Shown piece after piece: positions 16,581-25,011 of a stretch of 64,000 nucleotides of DNA; position 1 is the first letter of the stretch; the number at the start of each line of letters is the position of its first letter. Under the pieces are notes generated by a model. It searched no databases, was not told the origin of the DNA, and saw only the letters and a list, made by a program, of their open reading frames with translations. A program made the position numbers and the translations under genes. Source of the stretch: Asanoa hainanensis (GTDB lineage: Bacteria; Actinomycetota; Actinomycetes; Mycobacteriales; Micromonosporaceae); NCBI RefSeq assembly GCF_900188485.1, contig NZ_FZPH01000025.1:1-64000 (forward strand), written 5' to 3'.

Positions 16581-17053
16581 GCCGGCTCTCTCCGAGCAGG
16601 TCCAGCCGACGGGGTGCGCTGGCCTGGCCGGCCCGCCCGAAGTCCATTGTATAATGATACCTTGTGTCTACTGTGGACGGAAGCGTTGAGAGGATCTGAG
16701 TAGCGGAAGTGGTCACCCCCGCCCGAGGGTCGTTGGCTCCGGCTCGGGAGGGGTGGACAGGTGCGCTCGCGGGTTACCGGCGTGCGGCGAGGGCGTATGG
16801 GTGCAACCCCAGACCCGGTGGTTGCGGGGATCGGGCCGTGGCCTGTGCTTCTCGGCCGGCGATGACCAACTCGGCGGACGGCGAGCCGGGTGGTGGGGGT
16901 GTGCAGCAGGACCGGGCGCCGGTCTCGGCGAACGGTGCGGCAGCGGCCAGGCGCGCCGCCGAGACCGACAGTGGCGGCGCGTCCGGCTTGGTCAGCCAGC
17001 TCGCGTCCTGCGCACCAGGGAGAAGGTGAACGGCCGCTGCCCGCGCGGCGTGC
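16581..17053. other. Intergenic with E5 and a long-loop inverted repeat
   Basis: This contains E5 and an inverted repeat GGTCTCGGCG / CGCCGAGACC (16921-16930 with 16957-16966) downstream of the minus-strand membrane gene, possibly its terminator. The Arg/Gly-rich open frames are not convincing. Confidence 0.5.
16648..16661 (-). promoter_or_regulatory. Shared element E5
   Basis: GGTATCATTATACA on the minus strand, 68 bp before the DUF6349 ATG. TCCACAGTAGAC begins 16 bp upstream, the same distance as at E4, E8 and E9. Confidence 0.75.
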
Positions 17054-17329
17054 TTACCGCTGGTCGTCCTGCTGGAGCCGCAGGTACCAGCGGTGCATCA
17101 GGTCCCAGGTCAGAGCTACGGCGAGCAGCGCGGCGCAGAACGAGGCGAGCAGATACAGCGCCATGCCGGGGATGGCGGCGTCACCGGCGCAGTAGATCCC
17201 TTCTTGCCAGCTGAGGCGGCACCCGTTCGGCGGCCGCCACAGGCACAGGCCGATCAACGTGCCGCAAAACGTGTTCCAGATCAGGAAGATCCAGGCCCAG
17301 ACAAGGGCTTGCGAAAACGATCTCTTCAC
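17054..17329 (-). CDS. Small membrane protein, two TM segments
   Basis: This 91-residue protein has one transmembrane helix at about residues 7-27 (ALVWAWIFLIWNTFCGTLIGL) and a second at about 50-72 (GMALYLLASFCAALLAVALTW). Between them lies a short loop with two cysteines (NGCRLSWQEGIYC), and the protein ends in a charged tail. The GTG start overlaps the TGA of the gene before it (GTGA), so the two are translationally coupled. No family recognised. Confidence 0.6.
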   Translation of the reverse strand: MKRSFSQALVWAWIFLIWNTFCGTLIGLCLWRPPNGCRLSWQEGIYCAGDAAIPGMALYLLASFCAALLAVALTWDLMHRWYLRLQQDDQR

Positions 17330-18120
17330 TGGTGCCGCCCCGAGGAGGTCATCGCCCGGAGCCGGTCGGCGATCTCCTGCGCGATCGCTTCCGGCTGCAT
17401 GTCCGCAGGCGGGGTCCATGGCTCGGCGGCACGGCAGGTCCAGCCGTCCGGCGCCATGATCTTCAGCTCGCCGGGGTACCAGAGCCAGTTGTCGTCGTTG
17501 ATGTGAACCGGCCCGGCGACCAGCCGGTGCTGGCCGGTCTCGAGCAGCGTCCCCAGGTTGATGACACCCTGGCCCTCGTCGCCCTCGTCGACCTCCGCGT
17601 ACTGGCCGTGGCCGGTCAGTGCGTCAATCAGCTCGTCGGTCTGGAAGCATTCGCCGAGCGCGTGGGCTAGGTGCAGCTCACGCGCGCATTCGAAGTTGTC
17701 ATCGTCGCCGATGGGGAAGTTGCCGGGCGCGTCATCGCACGCGGGCAGGTGCCTTTCGCCGTCGAGGACGAAGAGGGCCAGCTCGGCTGCGGCGATGGCG
17801 TCCTGCACGGGCGTGGGGTCGAGCAGGTCGCGGGTGCAACCGTCGGTCTGGCACTCGTGCTCACCGTCCTCGAACTCGGTGGACTCGCAGTGCCACAGAA
17901 CCTCGTCGTCCGGGCCGAGCACCAGGTGCAGCCACACGTTGAAGGCCATCTTCCCGTCGGCGGGCCAGACGTCGATGACCGCTCGGCGCGCGGTCGGGAA
18001 CGCCCGCCGGATCAGCCGGGCGGCCTCCTCCGTCTTCACCTCGGCAAAGGCGACGCCGGCCGAATGCCACGCCGAGATCGCGCGGTCGAAGCGGACGTCG
18101 AAATCGATCCGGTTGGTCAA
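17326..18120 (-). CDS. Hypothetical acidic protein
   Basis: This 264-residue protein starts at TTG (18120), where GAGGAGAAG gives a good ribosome binding site. The N-terminal part (RIDFDVRFDRAISAWHSAG) resembles a small alpha/beta domain. The middle is acidic with a CQTDGC pair (ECQTDGCTRDLLD) and a DDDNFEC segment. No enzyme motif is seen. It follows the cytosine methylase gene by about 190 bp, may share its E6 transcript, and overlaps the small membrane gene downstream. Confidence 0.6.
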   Translation of the reverse strand: MTNRIDFDVRFDRAISAWHSAGVAFAEVKTEEAARLIRRAFPTARRAVIDVWPADGKMAFNVWLHLVLGPDDEVLWHCESTEFEDGEHECQTDGCTRDLLDPTPVQDAIAAAELALFVLDGERHLPACDDAPGNFPIGDDDNFECARELHLAHALGECFQTDELIDALTGHGQYAEVDEGDEGQGVINLGTLLETGQHRLVAGPVHINDDNWLWYPGELKIMAPDGWTCRAAEPWTPPADMQPEAIAQEIADRLRAMTSSGRHQ

Positions 18121-18194
18121 TGTCTTCTCCTCTCGTCTGGCCGGGTGGCCACCGTGCCGGCACGCGCGGGTCGTGCCGGCCGGAAGCTCAGCGG

Positions 18195-18290
18195 TCAGTC
18201 GGTGCGGGCGACAGCCCATGCGTCAGACAGCGGAGCGAAATTGCTCAGCGCCTTGTTCAGGTCCTCGAAGCCGCCGACGATTGCGAGCAC
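18195..18290 (-). CDS. Possible small ORF
   Basis: A 31-codon frame (VLAIVGGFEDLNKALSNFAPL...) starts at GTG just after the cytosine methylase gene. Its composition is more protein-like than the surrounding frames, but it has no ribosome binding site. Confidence 0.25.
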   Translation of the reverse strand: MLAIVGGFEDLNKALSNFAPLSDAWAVARTD

Positions 18291-18313
18291 GTCGGCGGGC
18301 CGAGTCGAACGGT

Positions 18314-20071
18314 TCAGGCGGCCAGCGCGTACTCGCGTTCGAGTTGCGCACCGGTCATGCACTCGACGAGCGCGGAGACGATCAGCTCGGCGCAGGCCGC
18401 CACGACGGCGTTGCCGTACAGGCGGACCCGGGCGCGCTGCGTCTTGGCCTCGTTGCGGTAGGAGGGGTGGAACCCCATCAGCTTGCCGATCTCGTAGTCC
18501 AGCAGCATCCGGAAGTAGATGTCGGCGAGGTCGGGCAGCTCGGTGAGGACCTCCTGTGGCGGCAGGGCCAGGCCGTACCGGTCGCGGGTGGTCAGCGCTC
18601 CGGACGGTCCGGCGGCGGGGATCGCCGACTCGGCGGCGCCGTAGTAGGGCACCAGGAGGGCGTCCTGCCAGGTCACCAGCGACTGGTGGCCCGCGGTGGT
18701 GACCGTGCGAGCCGGTTCGTCGACGGGTGTGCACATCTCGGCGCCGCCGGTGTTGTTGCGCATCAGGAACGCGGGCGGCAGAACCAGGCCGTGGTGGTTG
18801 CCCGAGGCGGTGACCGTCCCGGCCGGCTGCGTCACCGGGTACGACGCGGTCTTTGACCCGCCTCCCCGCAACGGCGTGATGAACGGCATGGCGACGCCGG
18901 TCTCCGCGCGGGTGGTCTGGGTGCGCATCGGGCCGGTCGCCGGTGCGGCCGTCTTGTCCGGGCGGCCCTCGACCGGCACCAGCAGCGGCGGCAGGTCGAC
19001 GCTGTCGGACTCGCGGGTGGTCCGGGGGAGTGTCGGGGTGGTCAGCGGTACGGCGCCCTGGTCGCCGTGCCCGCGCCGGCTGGCGCCGGTCGGCACGAGT
19101 AGCGGACCCCAGTGGCGGACCTTTCCGGCCTCGATGCGTGAAGTGGTGGCGGGTTGCAGAGCCTTCATCCCTCGGGCCTCGCGGTCGCCGATGCGCACGC
19201 CCGGGTTGGACAGGTCGATCGCGCTCAGCGCGGGCACGACCTCGGGGAAGACCTCCCGGCCCCGGCAGCGCAGTTGCGGGCACTGGTAGATGTACTGGCG
19301 GCCGTAGCTGCCCATGTCCACGCCCGGCTTCTTGAACACCTGCACCGCGTCGACGATCTGGACGCAGTTGTCGCACCAGGCTTTGGGCCGCAGCCACTTG
19401 TCCCAGTCGGGGTGGCGGCCCAGCGAGCGGTGCCAGAAGCCGACGAACAGCCGGTTGCGGGACTGTCCGGCCCACGGCGCGCGGACCGGGCGGGCGTGCA
19501 TCGCGTTGAACGCGATGAGCCGCACGTAGTAGCCCAGGTTGCGCAGTTCGAGGATCCAGCGGTCCCACTCGGCCCACAGACGGCACTGGACGACGTTCTC
19601 CATCATGCCGATGAGCACCGGCTCGCGTGGGTTGCGTTCGATCATGGCGCGCAGGTAGCGCGGGATCTCGTTCATCAGCAGCCGCGACCGCTTGTACTGC
19701 TTGATCCGGCGCTGCAACTGCGGGTCGTCCTGTTTGGCACCGGGCATCTCGAACAGCGCGGTCTGCTCGGCGTTGGCCTTGTCGAAGTCACGCTTGATGC
19801 CCCTCGAATCGGTCCAGCCAGGGCAAGCGGGGGAGCTGGTGAACAGGTCGACCCGCGGCATGGTCGTCATGTCGAGCTTGGTGACGTCCTGCTGGTAGTG
19901 CCGAGCGTTGGGGAAGTTCAGCTCGTGCTGTTCACAGGCGTCCGCGTCGTGGTTCGCGGCGTCGGTCGTCTCGATCCACGTGCGGAACCGATCGCCGAAC
20001 CCGTCGCCGATGAAGTGGACGCCGTGGTCGGTGCCACCGAGGCCGGAGAACTCGGAATAGTGGGTGATCAT
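18314..20071 (-). CDS. DNA cytosine-C5 methyltransferase
   Basis: This 585-residue protein shows the C5-methylase motifs in order: motif I FSGLGG (8-13), motif IV SSPACPGW with catalytic Cys83, motif VI MMENVVQ (ENV at 158-160), motif VIII QSRNR (203-207) and a late motif X VRLYGNAV near residue 557. Unusually, the span between VIII and X is about 350 residues and contains repeated LLVP(V/T)-type and TVT(A/T)xGxH-type segments, so the target-recognition region is greatly enlarged. The ATG at 20071 has AAGG upstream and lies 59 bp from E6. No endonuclease partner is adjacent, so it is an orphan methylase for self-protection or regulation. Confidence 0.85.
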   Translation of the reverse strand: MITHYSEFSGLGGTDHGVHFIGDGFGDRFRTWIETTDAANHDADACEQHELNFPNARHYQQDVTKLDMTTMPRVDLFTSSPACPGWTDSRGIKRDFDKANAEQTALFEMPGAKQDDPQLQRRIKQYKRSRLLMNEIPRYLRAMIERNPREPVLIGMMENVVQCRLWAEWDRWILELRNLGYYVRLIAFNAMHARPVRAPWAGQSRNRLFVGFWHRSLGRHPDWDKWLRPKAWCDNCVQIVDAVQVFKKPGVDMGSYGRQYIYQCPQLRCRGREVFPEVVPALSAIDLSNPGVRIGDREARGMKALQPATTSRIEAGKVRHWGPLLVPTGASRRGHGDQGAVPLTTPTLPRTTRESDSVDLPPLLVPVEGRPDKTAAPATGPMRTQTTRAETGVAMPFITPLRGGGSKTASYPVTQPAGTVTASGNHHGLVLPPAFLMRNNTGGAEMCTPVDEPARTVTTAGHQSLVTWQDALLVPYYGAAESAIPAAGPSGALTTRDRYGLALPPQEVLTELPDLADIYFRMLLDYEIGKLMGFHPSYRNEAKTQRARVRLYGNAVVAACAELIVSALVECMTGAQLEREYALAA

Positions 20072-20129
20072 CGCTGCCTTCTGTCGACGGACTTCTGGAA
20101 CGTCGAGGCGGGTGCCGACCCAACCTCTG

Positions 20130-20143
20130 CATATAATGATACC
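20130..20143 (-). promoter_or_regulatory. Shared element E6
   Basis: GGTATCATTATATG on the minus strand, with TCCACAGTAGAC starting about 29 bp upstream (the wide spacing, as at E3). The downstream leader has GGTCGGCACCCG and CCAGAAGTCC (20089-20098). TCGACG and CGTCGA can form a stem that displays the latter in its loop. Confidence 0.75.
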
Positions 20144-20221
20144 CCTTCTAGGTTTCATTCGTCTACTGTGGACGGACTCCCACGGCCCGTGCTTTCGTTG
20201 TTAACCAACCGATAGCGGGCG

Positions 20222-20264
20222 GGCCAGGCGGAGATGTCGGGCGTTGCCGTGTCTGCGCCTGGCC
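20222..20264 (-). terminator. Hairpin after second cytosine methylase
   Basis: GGCCAGGCG and CGCCTGGCC form a 9-bp perfect stem, just past the stop at 20272. Confidence 0.5.
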
Positions 20265-20271
20265 GGCTGCG

Positions 20272-21261
20272 TCACCGGACTGCGAGGTCCGGGCCGAACA
20301 GGTCCAACTGCTGCTCCTCGTCGGGGGAGCCATGGGTCGGCTCGGCGCCGTCGGGGGAGGCATGCCGGACGCGCTTCGCGCCGCGGACGCCGGCGCGCAC
20401 GCCGGGGGTGATGCCCAGCGAGCGGCGCAGCGCCTCGTACTCGCCGTAGCCGCCGTCGTCCAGGGCCTTGCTGAAGGCGTCGACGACCGGGATTCCCTCC
20501 GGTGTCACCATGCTCGCGAGGCCGGGGACGTTCTCCATGACGAACGCCCGTGGCCTGATCTCGCAGATCAGCCGGGCGAACTCGAAGACCAACGAGTTGC
20601 GGGGGTCCATGACGTCGCGCGCGCCGGCCATCGAGAAGCCCTGGCACGGCGGCCCGCCGGTGACCAGCGCGACGTCGCCGACGTCCAGGCCGAGCGCGTC
20701 GAGGACCTGCGCGCCGGTCAGGTTCCGCACGTCGGCGACGAAGAACTGCTCGCAGCCGTACGGGTGGGCCGGCGGACGGTTCGTGTCGGCGAGGTAGTCG
20801 TTCGGGTAGCTGCCCGGGTCGTGTGGCCGGCCGTACCCGGAGATCCAGCCGCTTCCGGCCAGCGGGCCACGGTGAACGTATCCCTCGGGAGCGACGAGAT
20901 TGCCGTCGCCGTCGAGCTTGAGGCCCATCGCCTTGGCCAGGTGCCGCTCGAATGCCTCTTCCCGCTCGGGGCCGTCGAAGTGCACCTTTACCCCGGGCAC
21001 GGCGAGGTTGACCATGTAGGTGGTGGCCGCGATGAGGTCCATCTCCACCGCGGCGGCCACGTGGAAGCCAGCCTGGTGCAGGCCGCAGCCGAAACCACCG
21101 GCCCCGGCGAACAACTCGACCGCCACCGGCAGCTCGTAGCGCCGGCGCGGTCGCGGCGGGACGAGCAGGCCCAGCGGGGACCTGGTCCAGCCGGCGACCC
21201 GGTCGCTGCCGGGTGGTAGCGGCGATGACGCGCCCGGCCCTCGGTGGTTGGTCGTGTGCAC
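20272..21261 (-). CDS. DNA cytosine-C5 methyltransferase, short form
   Basis: This 329-residue protein has motif I ELFAGAGGFGCGL (49-61), motif IV TGGPPCQGFS with catalytic Cys206, and motif VI VMENV (ENV 243-245). It then ends after about 84 more residues with a QQLDLFG tail. Motif VIII (QxRxR) and motif X are not seen, so the usual second lobe and recognition domain are lacking. It may need a partner subunit, be inactive, or belong to an atypical short family. The GTG at 21261 has GGAAGGA 8 nt upstream. Its immediate upstream region lacks an E element and is separated from the next gene by a terminator, so it probably has its own promoter. Confidence 0.8.
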   Translation of the reverse strand: MHTTNHRGPGASSPLPPGSDRVAGWTRSPLGLLVPPRPRRRYELPVAVELFAGAGGFGCGLHQAGFHVAAAVEMDLIAATTYMVNLAVPGVKVHFDGPEREEAFERHLAKAMGLKLDGDGNLVAPEGYVHRGPLAGSGWISGYGRPHDPGSYPNDYLADTNRPPAHPYGCEQFFVADVRNLTGAQVLDALGLDVGDVALVTGGPPCQGFSMAGARDVMDPRNSLVFEFARLICEIRPRAFVMENVPGLASMVTPEGIPVVDAFSKALDDGGYGEYEALRRSLGITPGVRAGVRGAKRVRHASPDGAEPTHGSPDEEQQLDLFGPDLAVR

Positions 21262-21425
21262 GATCGGGGTCCTTCCAGTCGTCGAACTCTGGCCCTGACT
21301 CGAGTGGCCTTGGACGCGGCGGTACGGGCCGATGAGGCGGCCGATTCGGTGTGGGCTGCTACGTCGAGTACGAGCCCGGTGCCGGGTCGCGCACGACGCG
21401 TGGGTTCGGTCGGCGGAACGCTGCG

Positions 21426-21461
21426 CGTCCGGCGGCGGCCCTGTCGGCACGCCGCCGGACG
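21426..21461 (-). terminator. Strong GC hairpin terminator
   Basis: CGTCCGGCGGCG and CGCCGCCGGACG form a 12-bp perfect stem with a 12-nt loop. It lies just after the 21475-21927 gene and isolates the cytosine methylase downstream. Confidence 0.7.
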
Positions 21462-21474
21462 GCTTCCGAGCGGT

Positions 21475-21927
21475 CTAGGTGGTCGCGCCTGCCCGTGGCG
21501 CGGCGGCGACGCGGCTGAGTTCTGCGGCGATCCGCTTCGGGATCCGGGTCTTCTCGTAGTGGAAGTCGTCGGTCCGGCCGGGCGTGGACTCCGCGTAGTA
21601 CCTGGCCCGGCAGACGACCTGGTACCAGAGGTAGGTCAGCTCGCGCGCGGCGATCGCGTTCTCCCGCCCGGCGTGCGGGCAGGCGTCGAACGCCCGCCGC
21701 CACGCGTCGGAGACCCCGCCGCGGCGGTTGAACAGCCCGCGATGCAGGGCCGGGGCGAGCGCGGCGAGGGTGTATCGCTCGGGCAGCTCGAAGTCGGGCA
21801 GCGGCAGGCAGGCCGCCGCGTCAGGGTGAACCACGTCGATCGCGTCGCGGATCTGCTGACGCAGCGCCAGCAGGGTCGGTCGGATGTGGGTGAAGCGCGT
21901 CTGCCGGGTTGCCGCATCAACGGGCAC
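21475..21927 (-). CDS. Hypothetical protein, single-gene E7 unit
   Basis: This 150-residue, helix-rich protein contains THIRPTLLALRQQIRDAIDVVH, LPERYTLAALAPALHRGLF and AARELTYLWYQVVCRARYYAES segments and a basic C-terminus. No known domain is recognised. The GTG at 21927 has TGGAGG about 6 nt upstream and lies 56 bp from E7. Longer starts would translate the promoter element itself. It forms its own promoter-gene-terminator unit. Confidence 0.6.
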   Translation of the reverse strand: MPVDAATRQTRFTHIRPTLLALRQQIRDAIDVVHPDAAACLPLPDFELPERYTLAALAPALHRGLFNRRGGVSDAWRRAFDACPHAGRENAIAARELTYLWYQVVCRARYYAESTPGRTDDFHYEKTRIPKRIAAELSRVAAAPRAGATT

Positions 21928-21982
21928 GGGTGCCTCCAAGCTCGGACCTCTGGTGAAGAGGCCGGATGCCGTCCGCCCCTCC

Positions 21983-21996
21983 TCTATAATGATACC
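21983..21996 (-). promoter_or_regulatory. Shared element E7
   Basis: GGTATCATTATAGA on the minus strand, 56 bp before a GTG start. The leader block CCAGAGGTCC is at 21944-21953, and CGG-CCTCT / AGAGG-CCG can fold around TCACC. A small hairpin (ACCCCT / AGGGGT, 21994-22008) overlaps both the element and the stop codon of the upstream methylase. This copy lacks the upstream TCCACA. Confidence 0.7.
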
Positions 21997-22000
21997 CCTT

Positions 22001-23341
22001 TTAGGGGTCTGAAGGTAGCTCTCGACGGCGAGGATTTGTTGAGCCAGGGCCAAGTTGGTCAACGATCAGGTCCAGCAGATCGAGCTGGACGGCGCGGGGC
22101 GCAGCGGGAACGGCCTCGTGCGTCGTGGCGGCGGGCAGCGCGTCGACGACGGAGTCGTCGGTATCGGCCTCGGCGGCCGGCGGCGTCCATGCCCGGCGCG
22201 CCACCGGGAGCGCCTTGTCGACCAGGTCGCCGTCGTTGCCGCACTCCACGCACAGGACAGCCGGGTCGCCCTCCATGCCGTGGCTGTCCGGGAGCAGCGG
22301 CCAGCAGTAGGTGTGTAGCCCGAACACACCCCGGGCGTCGTTGTCGCCGTCGGCGTAGCCCCAGACCAGGCGGGGGCAGAGCATGCACCGGCCGGCGAAC
22401 CGCACGAGCCGGTCCGAGCCGTGCCACGCGTCGTAGCGCACCTGCACCGGCATGGCCCGGCCCGCGCCCAGGCTGGTCTGCGGCTGCTGCACCCGCGCCG
22501 GCACCTCGTCGCCGGTGTAGCGGCGCAGCAGCCAGGTTGGCCGGTTGTCGTCGGCCGGGGGCTTGTCCAGCCACAGAACACCCACGCCGATTCCGATCCC
22601 GGGAAAGTCCGTGGAGGTCAGCGGGCGGAAGCCGCCGTGGTCGGCGGCGAGCGCGCGCACCGCCCGGAACCGTGGGCCCCGTCGGTCGGTGAATCCGGCG
22701 GGGACGATCGCGACCAGCCGGGCGCCCGGCGCCAGCAGCCCGTAGGCCAGTGTGACGTGCTCGATCCAGATCGAGTCTGCGCCAGTGATGTTGAACGGCG
22801 GGTTCATCACCACGGCGTCGAACCGGATGGGACGCTGCTCCGCGTACTCCTCCAGCGTGGTCCGTCGGCAGCTTGCGCCGGTGTCGAGCAGCGTCTCGTA
22901 GCGGGCTGCGTCCGGCTCCAGCGCCAGGACGTCCAGCTCGCGGCCTGCCCGCCGGATTTCGCGCACGAGCGAGCCGTCGCCGGCTGAGGGCTCGAGTATC
23001 CGGGCGCCGGCCGGTAGCGACGCCAGGTCTGCGAACTCCGGCCCGCAGACTCGTCTGGCGAGCGCCGCCGGGGTCGGCACGTAGCCCTCGCTGTGCCGGT
23101 TGGCGATCGCCTGGCCATCGGCGAGGATGCGCCGCACGACGGGGGCGGCCGGACCGGGAAACAGCCATCCGGACTTGCGTGGGATGTAGGTGCCCCCAGC
23201 GGTTTCCAGCACCTGTTTCGTCGCCGCCCAGGCCGGGGCGGCGATGCGCTGGGTCAGCAGCACGGCGTTGCCATCGACGGTGGCGCCGTCGAGGGCGGCG
23301 CGGGCCGCCGCGGTCAGGGTTACCGGTCTGCCACCGGGCAT
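22001..23341 (-). CDS. Adenine-type DNA methylase with zinc-ribbon tail
   Basis: This is a 446-residue class I SAM-dependent methylase. It has an N-terminal domain (1-80), motif I ILEPSAGDGS (115-124), an acidic loop (LALEPD) and motif IV NPPF (180-183), the order of gamma-type N6-adenine methylases. After about residue 310 the protein carries several CxxC pairs (CMLCPRLVWG, CVECGN), probably zinc-binding, and a low-complexity acidic tail ending near VQLDLLDL. The ATG at 23341 has GAGGACG upstream. It probably shares the E8 transcript with the gene before it, and its stop codon TAA lies next to E7. It is an orphan methylase. Confidence 0.75.
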   Translation of the reverse strand: MPGGRPVTLTAAARAALDGATVDGNAVLLTQRIAAPAWAATKQVLETAGGTYIPRKSGWLFPGPAAPVVRRILADGQAIANRHSEGYVPTPAALARRVCGPEFADLASLPAGARILEPSAGDGSLVREIRRAGRELDVLALEPDAARYETLLDTGASCRRTTLEEYAEQRPIRFDAVVMNPPFNITGADSIWIEHVTLAYGLLAPGARLVAIVPAGFTDRRGPRFRAVRALAADHGGFRPLTSTDFPGIGIGVGVLWLDKPPADDNRPTWLLRRYTGDEVPARVQQPQTSLGAGRAMPVQVRYDAWHGSDRLVRFAGRCMLCPRLVWGYADGDNDARGVFGLHTYCWPLLPDSHGMEGDPAVLCVECGNDGDLVDKALPVARRAWTPPAAEADTDDSVVDALPAATTHEAVPAAPRAVQLDLLDLIVDQLGPGSTNPRRRELPSDP

Positions 23342-23548
23342 GGGACGTCCTCGTCTCCGCGTGCGGGCTTGTGGCCGGAGCTCGGATTGCCGTCCCTGGC
23401 TCCGTGATCCCCCGCCTGCCGCGAGGGGATGACCCGGTATCGGCCCGCCGGGTAGGGCGAAGCCGCCCGGAACCGCCAGGAGGCGGCCCGGGCGGGCTGT
23501 GCTAGTCGCCGTGGGTGACCTGCCGCCAACGTCGATGGCGGCTCGTGG

Positions 23549-24823
23549 TCAGCGGGTCGGTTCGTCGACCAACGGTTGACCCGCACCGCGCACCGGGTCC
23601 GGCGCCAGCAGCTCCCGGTCGCCGTCAGCGGTGCGGTGCACCAGTCGCACGGTGTGCAGGACGTTCGACGGGGCGTGGGCGGCCAGTGCGGCCACCTCCG
23701 CCGTGACGTGGGCGATCGCGGCGGCGTCGTCCATGCGCCCAGCCGAGTCGATGAAGGTCGTCGCCTCCGTCGGCTGCCCGCCGTCGCGCCGCGCGGTCTG
23801 GAGCACGATGTAGCCGGTGGTCGGCAAAGTGACCCGGGTCAGGCCCGGAGCCCCAGCCGGTCGCGGCAGCGCCTCCCACCGCTCGCCGGTCCAGACCTGG
23901 ATCGCGTGCGCGTCCGGGCACTGCCGCCACATCCGAGCCGCGACCGCCGCACGGTCGTCCGCCGTGGCGCCGGGCACGCCGTAGTACGCGCTGGCGAACG
24001 TGTCCACCACCTCGTCATCCCCGCCGATGATGGCCGCGAAGGTGCGGACCGGCAGCGTGCCGGCCCGCACGAACCGGGCGACGTCGCCCGCGGCGCGCGC
24101 CTCTTCGAAAAGCCACGCGAGCACGAACTCCTCGTGCATCGTCTCGCCGTGCTCGTCTCGGCAGGCGGCGACGAACGCGTCCATCTGGGCGCGGTTGAGA
24201 ACGTCGCGGTCGTACCCGTACCAAACGGTGGGGCCGCCCTGGCCGCCGTTCTCGATCGAGCCGGCCGGCGTGCCGTCCCAGAGCAGTTCCGCCGTGTACG
24301 CCTCGCCATCGGAGGTGTTCATCGCCTTGAGCTTGCGCAGCGTCATCCGGGCGTGCGGCACGGTCATGCCGGTGTGCGGCAGCACGATCGGTCCGGTCTG
24401 GACCCGGCCCGCGTGCCAGTCCAGGATGGCCAGCCGGCGCAGGCCGACGCTGACGGCGTCACGCTTGATCCGGTGCCAGGACGGGTACACGATGTCCGGC
24501 AGGGTCAGGCGCCAGACGCCCGACTCCCCGTACGGCATCTCAGCCCGAGGCCGCTTCTCCACACCGATCCGGCTGTCGCGCTCGGGGATAGGCGTCTCGG
24601 CCGGTGCGACCCGCTCCGGGCCGCAATACCGGACGGGGAGACCGCCCGTACCGACCCCGAACTTCAACTGGGTGAACGTCGGGTTGTCACCCGGGCCGCC
24701 GTAGATGACGGGGCTGTCGTCGTACCACGAGATGACCGTGGCGCCAACGGCGACGCCGGCCGGTTGAGCGTCCCCCGGCGCGGTCGCTTCCCCGGTGACG
24801 GGTGGGTTGGATTGGTTGGACAT
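23549..24823 (-). CDS. Hypothetical protein, 424 aa
   Basis: No known family is recognised. The protein has a Pro/Ala-rich start, a central region rich in aromatic and charged residues (SGVWRLTLPDIVYPSWHRIKR), a CRDEHGETMHEEFVLAWLFEEAR helix with possible metal ligands, and a C-terminal beta-rich part (TRVTLPTTGYIVLQTARRDG). No signal peptide or membrane helix. The ATG at 24823 has AAGGAG 6 nt upstream and lies 60 bp from E8, like other first genes of the island. Confidence 0.6.
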   Translation of the reverse strand: MSNQSNPPVTGEATAPGDAQPAGVAVGATVISWYDDSPVIYGGPGDNPTFTQLKFGVGTGGLPVRYCGPERVAPAETPIPERDSRIGVEKRPRAEMPYGESGVWRLTLPDIVYPSWHRIKRDAVSVGLRRLAILDWHAGRVQTGPIVLPHTGMTVPHARMTLRKLKAMNTSDGEAYTAELLWDGTPAGSIENGGQGGPTVWYGYDRDVLNRAQMDAFVAACRDEHGETMHEEFVLAWLFEEARAAGDVARFVRAGTLPVRTFAAIIGGDDEVVDTFASAYYGVPGATADDRAAVAARMWRQCPDAHAIQVWTGERWEALPRPAGAPGLTRVTLPTTGYIVLQTARRDGGQPTEATTFIDSAGRMDDAAAIAHVTAEVAALAAHAPSNVLHTVRLVHRTADGDRELLAPDPVRGAGQPLVDEPTR

Positions 24824-24882
24824 GCACACTCCTTGGCTCGCGGACTTCCGGTCGGGAGGTCGGGTGCCGCCCCTAACCCCTG

Positions 24883-24896
24883 CCTATAATGATACC
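24883..24896 (-). promoter_or_regulatory. Shared element E8
   Basis: GGTATCATTATAGG on the minus strand with TCCACA 16 bp upstream. The leader carries GGCGGCACCCG and CCGGAAGTCC (24842-24851), able to form a short stem GACCTCC / GGAAGTC. It lies 60 bp before the start at 24823. Confidence 0.75.
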
Positions 24897-24957
24897 TCTT
24901 GTCCTGTGTGGACGGTAGCCGGAAGCAGCTCAGACTTGGAGAGGCGGCACGTCAGAA

Positions 24958-25003
24958 CGCCGAAACGCCGCCCGGACCGCGGTCGGTCGGGCGGCGTTCG
25001 GCG
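24958..25003 (-). terminator. Long GC hairpin terminator
   Basis: CGCCGAAACGCCGCCCG pairs with CGGGCGGCGTTCGGCG (16 bp with one bulged A). It sits just after the stop at 25012 and ends the E9 operon. Confidence 0.75.
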
Positions 25004-25011
25004 CGCGTGGC

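Noticed and set aside
18195-19586. 463-codon minus-strand frame overlapping the first cytosine methylase
   Set aside because: It is another frame of the same strand with Arg/Pro/Gly-rich composition; the methylase frame has all catalytic motifs.
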